64,000 bases of DNA from Castanea sativa (lineage: Eukaryota > Streptophyta > Magnoliopsida > Fagales > Fagaceae), in the NCBI RefSeq assembly GCF_040712315.1, contig NC_134020.1:13826751-13890750 (forward strand), given 5' to 3'. The notes under the pieces are model-generated. The model was not told where the DNA came from, made no database searches, and saw nothing but the letters and a program-made list of their open reading frames with translations. The position numbers and the translations under genes are program-made. Each line of letters begins with the position of its first letter. Position 1 is the first letter of the stretch. Positions 10,755 through 22,205 of the stretch are shown one piece after another.

Positions 10755-10946
10755 GATGAGAATCAACAAGCATTCAAGGATCCATTGCATGTTCCAATTG
10801 GGCCTATTACAAGAGCAAGATCCAAGAAGATCAAAGAAGCACTTAATGGGCTGATTCAAGAGATTTGGGTTGATTCTAACGCAAGACATTCCAAGCTTGG
10901 CCCAAAGGAAGATGAAAGCCTAATAAACTTAATTCAAGCTATTTAG
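10755..10946 (+). pseudogene. Ty3/gypsy polyprotein C-terminus, second copy
   Basis: The frame carries the same tail as 2945-3137: DENQQAFKDPLHVPIGPITR, then KEALNGLIQEIWVDSN and a terminal NLIQAI with a TAG stop at 10944-10946. Similarity to the other copy starts at the same codon (GAT GAG AAT C). Upstream sequence is unrelated, so this is a 3'-end fragment, again followed within four bases by an LTR. Confidence 0.85.
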
Positions 10947-10949
10947 GGC

Positions 10950-11549
10950 TGATTTGGCTTAATTGAGAGTGATTTATGGCGTGAATTAATGGCTGATTGA
11001 CTTTCCAGCTCTATATCAGTCAAGACAGATTTTTTCCTATTTTGGATCTACTAATTTCAGACCAAATCAACTTTTATTTAGGGTTTTATTATTTAGTACG
11101 TTTTTTAGGTATTTTCCTTGTTTTTAGGTGCATTTAATGCTTTTTAGGTCAAATTTGATTCCTGATATGGTAAGGTATCAATTAGGAGTTATTTTAGAAT
11201 ATATTTTCTTGTCTGTCAAGTTTTACGGAGCTCTTAGCTCTTAAGTCTGTAAACGTTTTTCATATAATATTATTGAATAAAAATCAGAAAAGGTGAGGCT
11301 TTGCTCTTTTTTGGTTCTTCAAGAACTGTGAACTTATCAAAGATTCTTTCTTGTGGCGTTTAAACTTTATACCTTTGGTTCGTGATTCTTTATAATCATT
11401 GGGTCAAGGTTAACTTATACCTTTGGTTCACGTTTCAATTATAAACGTTGGGTCAGGGTTTCTATCAAAAATCTGAATTTTAGCTTTCTTGGGCAAGTAT
11501 TCTAATATTTTTGTTGGGTCTCAAAGCGTGTCGATTGAGGTTCGCATGA
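10950..11549 (+). repeat. LTR of the Ty3/gypsy family, plus orientation
   Basis: It starts TGATTTGGCTTAATTG, four bases after the pol stop, and ends GGTTCGCATGA. The homologous LTR has GCATCA, so the terminal CA has probably mutated. It aligns in inverted orientation with 2272-2941. No PBS follows, so it is the 3' LTR of a 5'-truncated element. Confidence 0.85.
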
Positions 11550-11888
11550 CCCTTTTTGGACAACCTTCAAGAAGGTTTCGTGACGGCCAACAAACATATA
11601 TTTTATACATAAGTAGGCTAGAAAAAAATTAAAAATATTAGAGGAAAGTAGCAAACCTTGGTGGTGGCGTTGATAAAAGGCAAAGATTGAGGGGGGCAGA
11701 CTATAGCGCGCGATTAAGAGAGAATGAGCAGTGATCAATCTGACAATCTGTATGAATCTCAAGCAATATATTTATTCAGCAATCTAGCCATAAGAATCCA
11801 ATATTCAGCCAACATTCAAGAAACATTAATAGAAGAAACCATTATGTTCGAAACTCTAATCATTAAAAAATCAAACCTACTTATCAAT
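11550..11888. other. Spacer with a dispersed host repeat
   Basis: No gene was found. Bases near 11775-11840 (TATTCAGCCAACATTCAAGA and AACATTAATAGAAGA) recur near 17680-17715 and 45770-45810. The surrounding sequence is therefore itself an older repeat, into which the LTR at 11889 was inserted. Confidence 0.55.
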
Positions 11889-13239
11889 TGTTAGGGTTTG
11901 TGCCTTAAAATTCAATTTATTGGCATGTCATAAATAATTAAATTGTTTAATTATATGAGACTATTTATATATGAACTAATAGGACATTATCATAGTCCAT
12001 GAGATGCATTGTATGTGATTTATGTGATTTAGTCACAGAAGATGTAAGTCACAAGTTTCTTGTAAACTCAAAATGTAGTTTGTAGTCGGCGATGAAATTG
12101 GACGTTTCATCTGCGAAGACTATAACGCATCCACTAAGATGATTTATCTTGATCATGGAAGTGGATACTTCTAGTTGATGTGTTGATGTGTCTTAAGAGT
12201 TGAGACATATTGAACTGGACCGTTGTGAGATTAATTATTCAATCAACAACTGTCACCTGAATAATTAATCTCACGACTTCTAATTTCATAGACCCTCAAT
12301 CCTGAGAGGGTAGTGGACCTGATCATGAAATGTAGGTTACTTTAATATATCATGAGTGAGATCTAATATTCACGGTCAAAACCTCAGTATGTTGGGTAAC
12401 CACACATAGTGTTAAGGGAATACATATTCTCAAGATGAAATCCATAATCTCTTTTGTAGAGACACGAAATATCCCCTTGAGATAAATTTAATGGGAACTA
12501 GTTATTCAGGGCACCCACTTTAGTAAGGAGTTACTAAAGATTATATTTATTGAAATTGGATTTCAATAAATGTGAATAACTAAAAGATTAAACCAGGTAC
12601 TCAAGGATAAAATAGTTGTTTACAAAGTGACAGTTTATTATGACTTTGTTCACTATGAATATTTCATGAAGGAGTCAAATGATATTATTAGAGTCTTGGG
12701 ATATAATTTATTAATAAGGCCTAGAGTGCAATTATATTTATATAGTGGTATTAAATATAATTAATGGTAATTTTGAACTTGTCAAGAGTTGACAGAAAAG
12801 CCTAAGGCCCATTGGAGCTAGTGTCTTATTGGTCTCATTCCAAGCCACACACTAAAGCCCAATTGGAAAGGCTCAATAGGCCAGCCCAATTAGATAATCA
12901 GCTAGTTATAAAGGGAGAAACATACAAATTTTTTTATGAGAAAGATACATCATTGAAAAAGTGTGTCTTTGTGTAAGTGAAGCCACTCAATTATTCTCCC
13001 TTGAAAACTGATTGAGAGACCACACTTCTTGGGCGTAAAGTGGAATTGGAGTGAAGATTAAAAGTGTTCCCAAGTATTTCTAATCTTTTGTTTTGAATTT
13101 CACCACACCAAAGTACGCTATCTTGTTCTTAAATTCTGAAATTTACATGATGCATGTTATCAATCATGAATGAAAGAGATCCATGTTTGTTGCTTCCGCT
13201 GTGTGTTTTGTATGAGATACAAAACCAGATTTTTCAACA
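11889..13239 (+). mobile_element. Solo LTR, copia family 1, TSD TCAAT
   Basis: The LTR starts TGTTAGGGTTTGTGCC and ends TTTTTCAACA, flanked by TCAAT on both sides (11884-11888 and 13240-13244). A TATA-like TATATTTATATAG lies near 12733. No PBS, coding sequence or polypurine tract is attached, so the element has been reduced to one LTR, presumably by recombination between its two LTRs. It is homologous end to end with the LTRs at 20785-22190 and 27160-28527 (opposite strand), and more distantly with the LTRs near 48.5, 53.3, 59.9 and 61.4 kb. Confidence 0.93.
12225..12274. repeat. Conserved stem-loop in family 1 LTR
   Basis: The left arm GTGAGATTAATTATTCA (12225-12241) and the right arm TGAATAATTAATCTCAC (12258-12274) are perfectly complementary over 17 bp around a 16-nt loop. 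The stem is kept in nearly every family 1 LTR of the window. Confidence 0.9.
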
Positions 13240-13244
13240 TCAAT

Positions 13245-14559
13245 ATCCCTTAAACTTTCAAATCGATAACCTTAGAGACCATTATGATTCAATTAATCTC
13301 CTTTCTACTAAATAAACCTATCTCACCATGAATACCAATCTCAATTTCTAACATATGAATCATAAAAAATTCAAATCCATAGCTCAGTTTCCACTAAAAA
13401 TATTCAAATTGATTAAAGCTTTTCTTTCGTGAGACAGTTGATGATAACCAAAACAACAATAAATGAAATTTTCCGGTAGTTAGAAGCACCAACAACAAGT
13501 AGGCAAAAAAATTTCAAAGTTTCAATTTCATACTCTTATTCAAAAGAGATATAAGAATTGCAGCAGCAACATAATTGCTTTGACTCTAATTATCTCTCTG
13601 CAATAGATTCTTCCACAATCTAAGAAGCTTTAATATATATTTTATGCAAAGAAGTGACTCAAGTGAGCTATATCTTAGCCTCATGCAATTTTCCTTTTTC
13701 TAGTTTATGAATGCAGAGTCAAAGCATAGAGAGGGCAAATCCAACGTGAGTGATTTTCCTTCACAATAAGATAAAATTAAGGACCAGAATGGGTTATGTA
13801 TGAACTCCATATGCCAATCTAGGAATATGTCCCATCATGCTTGTTTCCTAATGATATTGATTTAGTTGAGAAGATATTTGTTGAGTATGTTCACCCAAAA
13901 TTAATAAAATTTTCTAAAATGACATTTGTGGCTTCATTAGAATAATCATTATTGATCTCCATCACATGAAATAGTATCTACACAGGGACAGAGCAGAAGC
14001 ACTGCCATTCAAGTAAGCAATGCCTCCCCCATGTCACCTAAGCTGTCAACAGCAAAACCCATCTGTCTCTACCTAATTGCATCCATCAAGTAATATAAAC
14101 CAAATTGATGTAAAATAATTACTCTTTTTGTATCTTTTTTGTGCTACACACAGTACAAACTTCAAATGTAAAAGTCAACCTGATGAAGAATCAGATATGT
14201 TGTTTACTACTGAGAAGGAAGACTTCCCACTGGTTGATGAGAAAGATCAACTCAGAGAGCAACAAATCAGAGGGTATACATAATGTGAAAATTGATCTTG
14301 TGCATCTACTATCGATTAACCTTCCATGATGCTTGAAGTGACAAAGCTTAATTATGTGATAAGCAAGAACTGTTCTAAACCCAAAGACTCATTTAAACTA
14401 CAATTCAATCAAATCTAGAATACAAAACAAAAACAGGAATACCCCTAACATCAGCATAAATTTCAAAATCAAAATTGAATTCAGACATTGGCAGCCGTAC
14501 ATGAACCCAGATAAGAATTCACAAAATAAAATCCAAAAAAACTGAATTGAAAATCCCTA
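13245..14559. other. Gene-poor flank of the CACTA element
   Basis: AT-rich sequence without transposon motifs. It holds one short coding-like exon (14154-14283). Text at 14345-14480 (GATAAGCAAGAACT, CTACAATTCAATCAA, CTAGAATACAAAACAAA) recurs near 18705-18880, which indicates an older duplication of this flank. Confidence 0.5.
14154..14283 (+). pseudogene. Orphan coding-like terminal exon, unrecognised
   Basis: After a possible splice acceptor (CTACACACAG at 14144-14153), one frame runs 42 codons to TAA at 14281-14283. It encodes an acidic tail with SQPDEESDMLFTTEKEDFPL and then VDEKDQLREQQIRGYT. The composition (Glu/Asp/Gln-rich, no low-complexity DNA) is protein-like and unlike the surrounding AT-rich sequence. 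Upstream exons were not found, apart from a weak candidate near 13985-14011 flanked by CACAG and GTAAGC. It could be a remnant or captured fragment of a host gene. Confidence 0.35.
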
Positions 14560-15567
14560 CACTACAAAAAATTGGACCTATAGTGGCGTTTGTGAAATGC
14601 CACTATAGGTCCAAAAAATGCCACTATAGGCCCATTTGGGCTATAGTGGCATTTGTAAACGCCACTATTGTTTCGCAATTATAGACTTATAGTAGCGTTT
14701 TATTTTTTAAAAAGGCTATAGTGGCGTTTGTTAAACGCCACTATAGACTTACCCTATAACGGCGTTCTGCAAACGCCACTATAGCCCAAAAACCAACAAA
14801 AAAAAAAAATCTGATTATTGAAAATTTTAATTTTCAGTAATCAAAAGTTTTTTTTTATGGAAAAAGTTTTTTTTTTATTGAATTCAAATTGTAATTAAAT
14901 CAAAAGATTAAAAAAAAAACATAAATAAAACAAAATAAAAACAACACTGTATCCTAGCAAATTCAAAATGAAACACAAACCCACCTAAAAAAAGATTCAA
15001 AATAAAAAATGTACAACATGCTCATATCTAAAAATTAAAAAAAAAAAAAAAAACATAGCAACTCCACCCAACACATTCAGCCACCATAGACCAACCTGCA
15101 AAAAGAAATCATCAAATAGATTTTGAATTTTTCACTACTTTCTTGGTTCCATTAACGTAGATATTATTACATTTGAGATTTCTAAACCTATCAATAATAA
15201 AAAGCTAAAGAATTCACAAAAATTAATAAAAAATCTCAGAGATCACCCATGAAGCAAAGTTGACAGTAGACAAGGAATAGACCAAAACTATTATAAAAAA
15301 TGGAATAGACCAAAGCAAAAATTAAATTTAAAAAAAAAAAAAAAACTTACTTGCAACTATACAACCAATGGCATCAAACATAATAGCACTCCTTCTTCAA
15401 TTACAAATCCCATAACAGTAGCACCATTTAAAAATTTGAACAAAATTAATTACTTACAACACCATCTTCAAATCCAAAACCCACTAATATTAACACCACC
15501 ACAAATAAAATAGGGAAAATAAAATCAAATAAGAGAGAAAGAGAAAATAATAAATCCATGCGTATAG

Positions 15568-16185
15568 CAAGGAAGTCAATACCGTACCGGAGGTTGTACC
15601 GGTTTGGCCACCGGTACGATATATTTCGGATACCGGTCAATACTGGTGTACCGTTTCAGGTTTACTGCTATTTTATATATACATATATATATATATGTAT
15701 ATATTATATACACAAACTAAAATCTCTAGAACCATGGTTATAAGCATATAATATTTCACTTATATTATAGTAAATATAAAAGTTTATCATAAAATATTAT
15801 CTCAATTCAGAATAAATTATTCATAGTTTTAAACTTTAGTATCAATTAAAAGGAAAAAAAAAAACACAATATAAAAAAATAGAAAGCTTAGTTGTTCATT
15901 GCATATTAAGAAAACAAATAATACTAATAAGTTAGTGTAAATAAATTATTATTATGTCCTTACAAAAATTCAAAAATTATAAAACTAAAAAAAAAAAAAA
16001 AGTTTTTTTCTATACTGGCCGGTACGCCCGGTATCGGCCGGTATTGCCCAAAATTGGCCGGTACGCAACCAGTACGGCCGGTATTTTTTCCGGTACAAAA
16101 TAGAAGTGTACCGGTATCGGTGCACTGACCGATACGGTACGTACCGGCCGGTACGGCCGGTATTGGTACGGTATTGACCACCCTG
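15568..16185. mobile_element. hAT-type MITE, TSD GCGTATAG, nested in the CACTA
   Basis: The left terminus CAAGGAAGTCAATACCGTAC and the reverse complement of the right terminus, CAGGGTGGTCAATACCGTAC, form terminal inverted repeats. The flanks carry the 8-bp duplication GCGTATAG (15560-15567 and 16186-16193), which is diagnostic of hAT. Subterminal sequence is packed with CCGGTAC/GGCCGGTAC words. There is no coding capacity. Confidence 0.9.
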
Positions 16186-16406
16186 GCGTATAGTGAAAGA
16201 AGAGTGAAAGAAGGAAAAAAAAAGAAACAGAAAAGAAGAAACATGGAGGAGTGGAGATAAGAAAGAAAGAAAGAAAGAAATAAATAAAAGAAAAGAAAAG
16301 GAAAAAGAAATCTGAAGATAGAAGCAACGTGAGACAAGATATTGATAAGGTGAGTGGGGGTAGGTGGGTTTTGAATTTTAAATTTTGATTTTTTTTTTTT
16401 TAGTTT

Positions 16407-16408
<2 letters not shown>

Positions 16409-16445
<37 letters not shown>
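16409..16445. repeat. (AT)n microsatellite
   Basis: Uninterrupted AT dinucleotide run directly before MITE copy 1. Confidence 0.95.
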
Positions 16446-16446
<1 letters not shown>

Positions 16447-16448
<2 letters not shown>

Positions 16449-16567
16449 GATATGTTCACAACATTTTCATAATATTTTTACAACAAATCTTAAGTGGTAA
16501 GTTGCTACTTGTTATTATTGTTAGGATAAAAATATTGTAAAAATGTTGTGAACATAACACCTCTCAT
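16447..16567. mobile_element. MITE with TGTTCACAACATTTT terminal repeats (copy 1)
   Basis: ATGATATGTTCACAACATTT at the left pairs with AAAATGTTGTGAACATAACA at the right as an imperfect terminal inverted repeat around about 120 bp. It is flanked by TA-rich DNA, so no target duplication can be read. Confidence 0.65.
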
Positions 16568-16602
16568 ATATATATATATATGTACATATATTTAAATAGA
16601 GA

Positions 16603-16772
16603 AATGATATGTTCACAACATTTTTACAACAAATCTTAATTGGTAGGTTGTTATTATTAGGGCAAAAAAGTAAGCTTAGTGTTAAATTCAAATTTGAACC
16701 AATAACAATTAACCACTTATGATTTGTTATGAAAATGTTATAAAAATATTGTGGACGTAGTATCTATCATTT
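16603..16772. mobile_element. Related MITE (copy 2)
   Basis: It begins with the same AATGATATGTTCACAACATT and ends with ATTGTGGACGTAGTATCTATCATT. The inverse of that end, AATGATAGATACTACGTCCACA, followed by AACATTTTCATAACAAATC, mirrors the start. It is more diverged than copy 1 and lies about 35 bp from it. Confidence 0.6.
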
Positions 16773-16801
16773 AAATATAAATATATAATAATATATACAT
16801 T

Positions 16802-16804
<3 letters not shown>

Positions 16805-16850
<46 letters not shown>
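16805..16850. repeat. (AT)n microsatellite
   Basis: AT dinucleotide run after MITE copy 2. Confidence 0.95.
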
Positions 16851-16854
<4 letters not shown>

Positions 16855-17565
16855 AGAATATTCTAGGCATATTCCTAAAATATGCCATTCTTAATCTGAT
16901 GAATGCGGAATCAATTTGGATTTGGTTTTTTTTTTTTTTTTTAAGGAATAGTTTATTCTATGGCATATTCCTAAAACATGCCACAGCTTTCTCTTGCGGA
17001 TTGGGTGTATATATATATATATCTCTTTAAGATAGGTCCCTGACCAAAAGATTCCAACCAAAAACAATAAAAAAAAAGTGCCTATAGTGGCGTTTCTCAA
17101 ACGCCACTATAGGTCCCCTTACCAAAAGAACCCAACCAAAAAAATAAAAAAGTGCCTATGGTGGTGTTTTCTAAACGCCAAAAAAGTGGGACCTATAGTG
17201 GCGTTTCGCAAACGCCACTATAGGTCCCCTTACCAAAAGAACCCAACCAGCAAAAAAATAAAAAACTAAAAAAAAAGTGCCTATAGTGGCGCTTCGCAAC
17301 GCCACTATAGGCCTTTTTTCCTATAGCCCTTATTAAAAAAAAGTCCAACTGAAAAAATAAAATAAAATAAAGACTGTCTATAGTGGCGTTTGTCAAACGC
17401 CACTATTGGTTCTTGTAAGACCAAGACTTATAGTGGCGTTTCAAAAATGCTACTATAGGCCATTGGAAACGCCACTATAGACCCATTGTTTTAAAGCGCC
17501 ACTATAAGACTCTCTGAACGCCACTAAAAAAAACGCCACTATAGGCCCAGTTTTTTGTAGTGCTA

Positions 17566-18160
17566 CCTGCAAAACAGTAAGAATACAGATAACAAACTGA
17601 CTATCCTCATCTTGTAGTTGTTTTACCAAATAACCCAGATAACAAAATGCCAAATCCCTACCTGCAAAATAGTAAGAATTCAATTTTCAGCCAACATTCA
17701 AGAAAAATTAATAAAAGAGAAATAGTGCAGTACAGAAAGTTTGAAACAGTGTAGTGTAGTGTAGGTTTTTATGAAACATGGAATCAATTAGCAGACTAAC
17801 CACCAGGGCTTGTTGAACCACTAAACTCTCCTTAGCAATGGGTTTGAAATTATGACCATGATACCTAAGAGTCTTCACATATATATTAAAAAGACAGTTT
17901 TATTTATGATCTCAATTAAGCTCTTTAAGATACATGATGCACAAATTATTGTGGATAGTGACAATAATAAGTGCTCTCTAATATAATTATTTACATAAAA
18001 GAATTGGTTCCAAAAATAATCACCAAAATCTATTAAACAATAAAATTTTGATATAATCTTTGGAAAATCTCTCTCACATTGTCATCTCCATTGTTGTAAT
18101 AGCTACATGGGGTTTGTGATTTGCAATGAGTCATAATAAAAAGGCTGACCTTATAAATGG

Positions 18161-18257
<97 letters not shown>

Positions 18258-19049
18258 CTCCACAAAAAGCAAATTTGATAAATTATATCCAATTTTATAT
18301 CTGACTTGGGAAAAGTTATGGATCCCAATATGACTATGTGCTACACTATAGGGGTAGCATTCCCCCTGCCTAATGAAGTAGTCTTAGACACACAATAGGC
18401 TAGGGTAGCATAGCATCTTCAACATATAAAATTTAGATTGTGTTGCAACACACAATCTGAATAATGTAATAAATGTTTAACCTCAACGTACTCCACACCA
18501 ATTTCACTAAGATTATCAGGAATGTTGTGTGATGAAAGCAAGTTGATAACTCCACCAGAACCAACGTACTCCACACCAATTTCGCTCAGTTTCCACAAAA
18601 AAAAAAATTTAAAATTATTATCACCATTTTAATATCTATTTAAAAGATTGAAGATGTGACTCACTTCAAAAAATAATATCGTCAAAGTCAAATATTTATT
18701 TGATAAGCAAGAACTTTTACTAGAACACATTACTAAACTCAGTTACAGAGTTCCAAACACAAAGACTTATCTAAGTTTGTGCACAAACTCAATTACAGAT
18801 ACAAAGAGAAACATAGCTAAAACTACAATTCAATCAACTCTAGAATACAAAACAAACTTATCAACATAAATTTCAAAATCACAAAATTATCCAACACATA
18901 ACTGGGGTAAAAAATCTCATAAAGGTTGGGATTTCTTCTTTAATTTTCCTGCTCAAGATATGGATTCATACATAGCAGGTACTTGCAGTAGAAAGAACAT
19001 TAAGGAAACATTTATTAGAAAAAAATTAACAGCAAAGCTAAAGTTCATT
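17566..19049. other. Gene-free flank with dispersed repeat copies
   Basis: The text CTACCTGCAAAACAGTAAGA is interrupted by the CACTA at 14557/17563 and recurs at 17661-17680 and, diverged, near 45752-45771. No ORF with motifs was found. Two short CCACACCAATTTC-type duplications occur near 18493 and 18569. Confidence 0.5.
18164..18254. repeat. (AG)n microsatellite
   Basis: About 90 bp of uninterrupted AG dinucleotide. The Leu-Ser repeat ORF on the minus strand here is an artefact of it. Confidence 0.98.
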
Positions 19050-19054
19050 CCACA

Positions 19055-20309
19055 TGATAATAGCTTAATTTTGCATATTTATATCATTATTAGAAAAGCA
19101 TTATCATACTTATTTTGAGTTAATTCATGTATTTTATAGTTGAGTTTGGAACAATGTTAAATAATCAATTTTGTGCTTAATTGAATTTTAATGCGTGAAT
19201 TTGTCTTTTGTAGGATAATAAAATTAAATAAGTGGATTTGTGCAAAGAAGAAAGCTAATGGACTTTAATTTTACAAGGGCCATGATGAAGTCAAAGAAGG
19301 CCAGCCTAATTAAATTCAAGTCCAATTGGAGCAAGGAATCAAAGGAAATTTGCACCTAATCCAAGCCCAATTTGGATTAGGATTCCAGCATGTGCACCAG
19401 TTAGTATTTCAAGCATAACTTTCGACTCCGATATCCAATCGAGATGATTCAGGTTATGCTAGAAAGCTAACTTAAACGGATACAACTTTATAGTTTATCA
19501 CAAGTCCAATTTCTGAAGTTAAATTGGACAAAAACGTCAGTTAAGTGAAGCCTAAAAACCTAGGATTTTCTATAAATGGGAATTCAACTTGTAATAGGAT
19601 TCGTTGACCTATTTAAAGGCTTTTTAGGGCTAAATTCAGGGGGGAGCTGCTGTAGAACATAATTTAGGTTTTCTTAAATTTTTTATACAATTCTTAGAAT
19701 TTTATTTGTGTTATGGCTTGCTAGAAGCCATGCTAAGGGAAGGGGTGAAACCCAACCGTTTATTGGTATGTTCTTAACAATTATTTATTGGTTTTAATGC
19801 TTATGTTTTTTATGCTTTTGATTGTTTTACTCATCTAGAAAAGTGTTTAGTTTTGTATAATCATTTGATTTATCGTAGACTCCGAGCACGTTAAATGCTT
19901 AGTATTCCCTGCAAACTAATTCACTAGTTTTGTTTTGCCTAAAATCAATCAATTGCATGAAACTACTTTAGACAATTAATTCTTGAGTTTTTATTGTTAA
20001 ATCATTCGACTAAGATCATCCTTCGTATGAATTTTAGTTGAGTTATTAAAAAAATATTTTTAAGGCTACCAATAGATGTGTTATGTGTGGATCCCTAAAC
20101 CTTAGCACTTTAATATATTGTTATTTTTTCTCAATTTAAATTACCTTTACTAAACTATCAAAAATCTCTTCAGTTAAACTTTATTATTTTAGTTTATTCA
20201 ATTGTGGTTTGCTAATCAATTGCCTTTTCCCTGTGGGTTCGACCTCGGATTTTCCGAGTTATTACTTCGCAACAATCCTGTACTTGGGAGCATTATTTAA
20301 GTCGCAGCA
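19055..20309 (+). mobile_element. Solo LTR, probably Ty3/gypsy, TSD CCACA
   Basis: It starts TGATAATAGCTTAATTTTGC and ends TTAAGTCGCAGCA, with CCACA on both sides (19050-19054 and 20310-20314). Near its 3' end is CCCTGTGGGTTCGACCTCGG, a phrase I associate with Athila/Tat-type plant gypsy LTRs. There is no internal coding region. Confidence 0.85.
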
Positions 20310-20314
20310 CCACA

Positions 20315-20779
20315 ATTGACAAATTATCTACCAAAACCTATAAAGTAATCCACAATTGACAAATTAATTAACAACGCAAAACTCACAATTCACCAATGTA
20401 TCTAAAAAGAGCTTCCATTTACTTGTGCTTCACTGTTTTTCTCTCCTCAACACCTAAATAGAAGCTTAATAAAAAATTTGAGAATATAATCCAACATGCA
20501 AAAACCCAAAAATATCCCTAAAAAATCACAAACTTTTTCATCCATAAACATGCTAAACCCAGAAATATTCCTAAAATATCACAAACTTGGTCATCAATAA
20601 AAAGTAAAAACAAATCTAGGTATCCATAAACTTGGTCATCAAAAACACAAAATTTAAACTCTAATCAACCACTAATCTATCCAAACGTACTGTATCTGAA
20701 ATTTCAACTAAAAATTTTCTCAAACTTGAATCACATACACAAACCAAAATTCAATAAAATCAAACAGAAAAATTAACTG
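20315..20779. other. Gene-free spacer with a short tandem duplication
   Basis: No gene was found. Around 20495-20605 a roughly 53-bp unit is duplicated: AACATGC.AAAACCC..AAATAT.CCTAAAA...TCACAAACTT...CATC.AT. A fragment of a third copy follows (ATAAACTTGGTCATCAA, near 20622). Confidence 0.5.
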
Positions 20780-20784
20780 GTACA

Positions 20785-22190
20785 TGTTGGAAAATCAGGT
20801 TTTGTATCTCATATAAAATACACAGCGGAAGTAACAAACATGGATCTATTTCATTCATGATTGATAACATGCACAATGTAAATTTTAGAATTTAAGAACA
20901 AAATAGCGTACCTAGGTGCGGTGAAATTCAAAACGAAAGATTAGAAGTACTTGGGAATACTTTTAATCTTCACTCCAATTCCACTTTACGCCCAAGAAGT
21001 GTGGTCTCTCAATCAGTTTCTAAGAGAGAATAATTGAGTGACTTCACTCACACATATACACCATTTCTCAATGATGTCTCTCTTTTTCTTAATAAAAAAT
21101 ACTGTATGTTTCTCCCTTTATAACTAACTAATTATCTAATTAAGCTGGCCTATTGGGCCTTTCCAATTGCGCTTTAGTGTATGGCTTGGAGTGGGACCAA
21201 AAGGGACCAATAAGACACTAGCTTCAATGGGCCTTGGGCTTTTCTGTCAACTCTTGACAAGTCCAAAGTTACCATTAATTATATTTAATACCACTATATA
21301 AATATAATTGCACTCTAGGCCTTATTAATAAATTATATACCAAGACTCTAATAATATCATTTGACCCCTCCATGAAATATCCATTATGAACAAAGTCATA
21401 ATAAACTGTCACTTTGTAAACAACTATTTTATCCTTGAGTACCCGGTTTAATCTTTTAGTTATTCACATTTATTGAAATCCAATTTCAATAAATATAATC
21501 TTTAGTAACTCCTTACTAAAGTGGGCGCCCTGAATAACCAGTTCCCACTTAAACTTATCTCAATGGAATATTTCGTGTCTCTACTAAAAGAGATTATGGA
21601 TTCCATCTTTAGAATATGTGTTCCCTCAACACTACGTGTGGTTACCCAATATACTGAAGTTTTGACCGTGAATATTAGATCTCACTCCTAATATATCAAA
21701 GTAACCTACATTTCATGATTAGGTCCACTACCCTCTCAGGATTAGGAGTCTATGAAATTAGAAGTCGTGAGATTAATTATTCTGGTGACAGTTGTTGATT
21801 GAATAATTAATCTCACAGCGGTCCAGTTCAATATGTCTGAACTCTTAAGACACATCAACACATCAACTAGAAGTCTCCATTTCCATGATCAAGACAAATC
21901 ATCTTAGTTAATGTGTTATAATCTTCACAAGACAAATCATCTTAGTTAATGTGTTATAGTCTTCACAGATGAAACGCCCAATTTCATCACCAACTATGAA
22001 CTACATTTTGAGTTTACAAAGAACTTGTGATTTACATCTTTTGTGACTAAATCACATAAATCACATACAATGCATCTCATGGACTATGATAATGTCTCAT
22101 TAGTTCATTTATAAATAGTTTCATATAATTAAACAATTTAATTATTTATGACATGCCAATAAATTGGATTTTAGGGCATAAACCCCAATA
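20785..22190 (-). repeat. 3' LTR of the 20785-28527 element
   Basis: The plus-strand start is TGTTGGAAAATCAGG; the minus-strand start is TATTGGGGTTTATGCC. It is 1406 bp long. A 38-bp tandem duplication (21893-21930 repeated at 21931-21968) accounts exactly for the length difference from the partner LTR. The stem-loop arms are at 21767-21782 and 21801-21816. Confidence 0.93.
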
Positions 22191-22205
22191 ATCTCCCACT
22201 TGCCC
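22191..22205 (-). promoter_or_regulatory. Polypurine tract
   Basis: Minus-strand GGGCAAGTGGGAGAT abuts the 3' LTR. It is the expected plus-strand DNA primer site and matches the tracts of the related elements near 32 kb and 61.4 kb. Confidence 0.8.

Larger units (their letters stand above)
14560..17562. mobile_element. Non-autonomous CACTA transposon, TSD CTA
   Basis: The ends are CACTACAAAAAA (14560) and TTTTTTGTAGTG (to 17562), flanked by the 3-bp duplication CTA (14557-14559 and 17563-17565), as expected of the CACTA superfamily. Both subterminal zones carry many copies, in both orientations, of TATAGTGGCGTTT and its complement AAACGCCACTATA (14580-14790 and 17085-17545). These are the usual transposase-binding repeats. 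No transposase reading frame remains in about 3 kb. Much of the interior is later insertions (a hAT MITE, two MITEs, microsatellites). Confidence 0.93.

Noticed and set aside
15960..16337. Minus-strand ORFs of 125 and 105 codons rich in Phe/Leu/Ser
   Set aside because: They are translations of poly-purine DNA and of the hAT MITE's CCGGTAC words; no domain, and the MITE boundary runs through them.
18131..18328. Leu-Ser repeat ORF
   Set aside because: Artefact of the (AG)n microsatellite.
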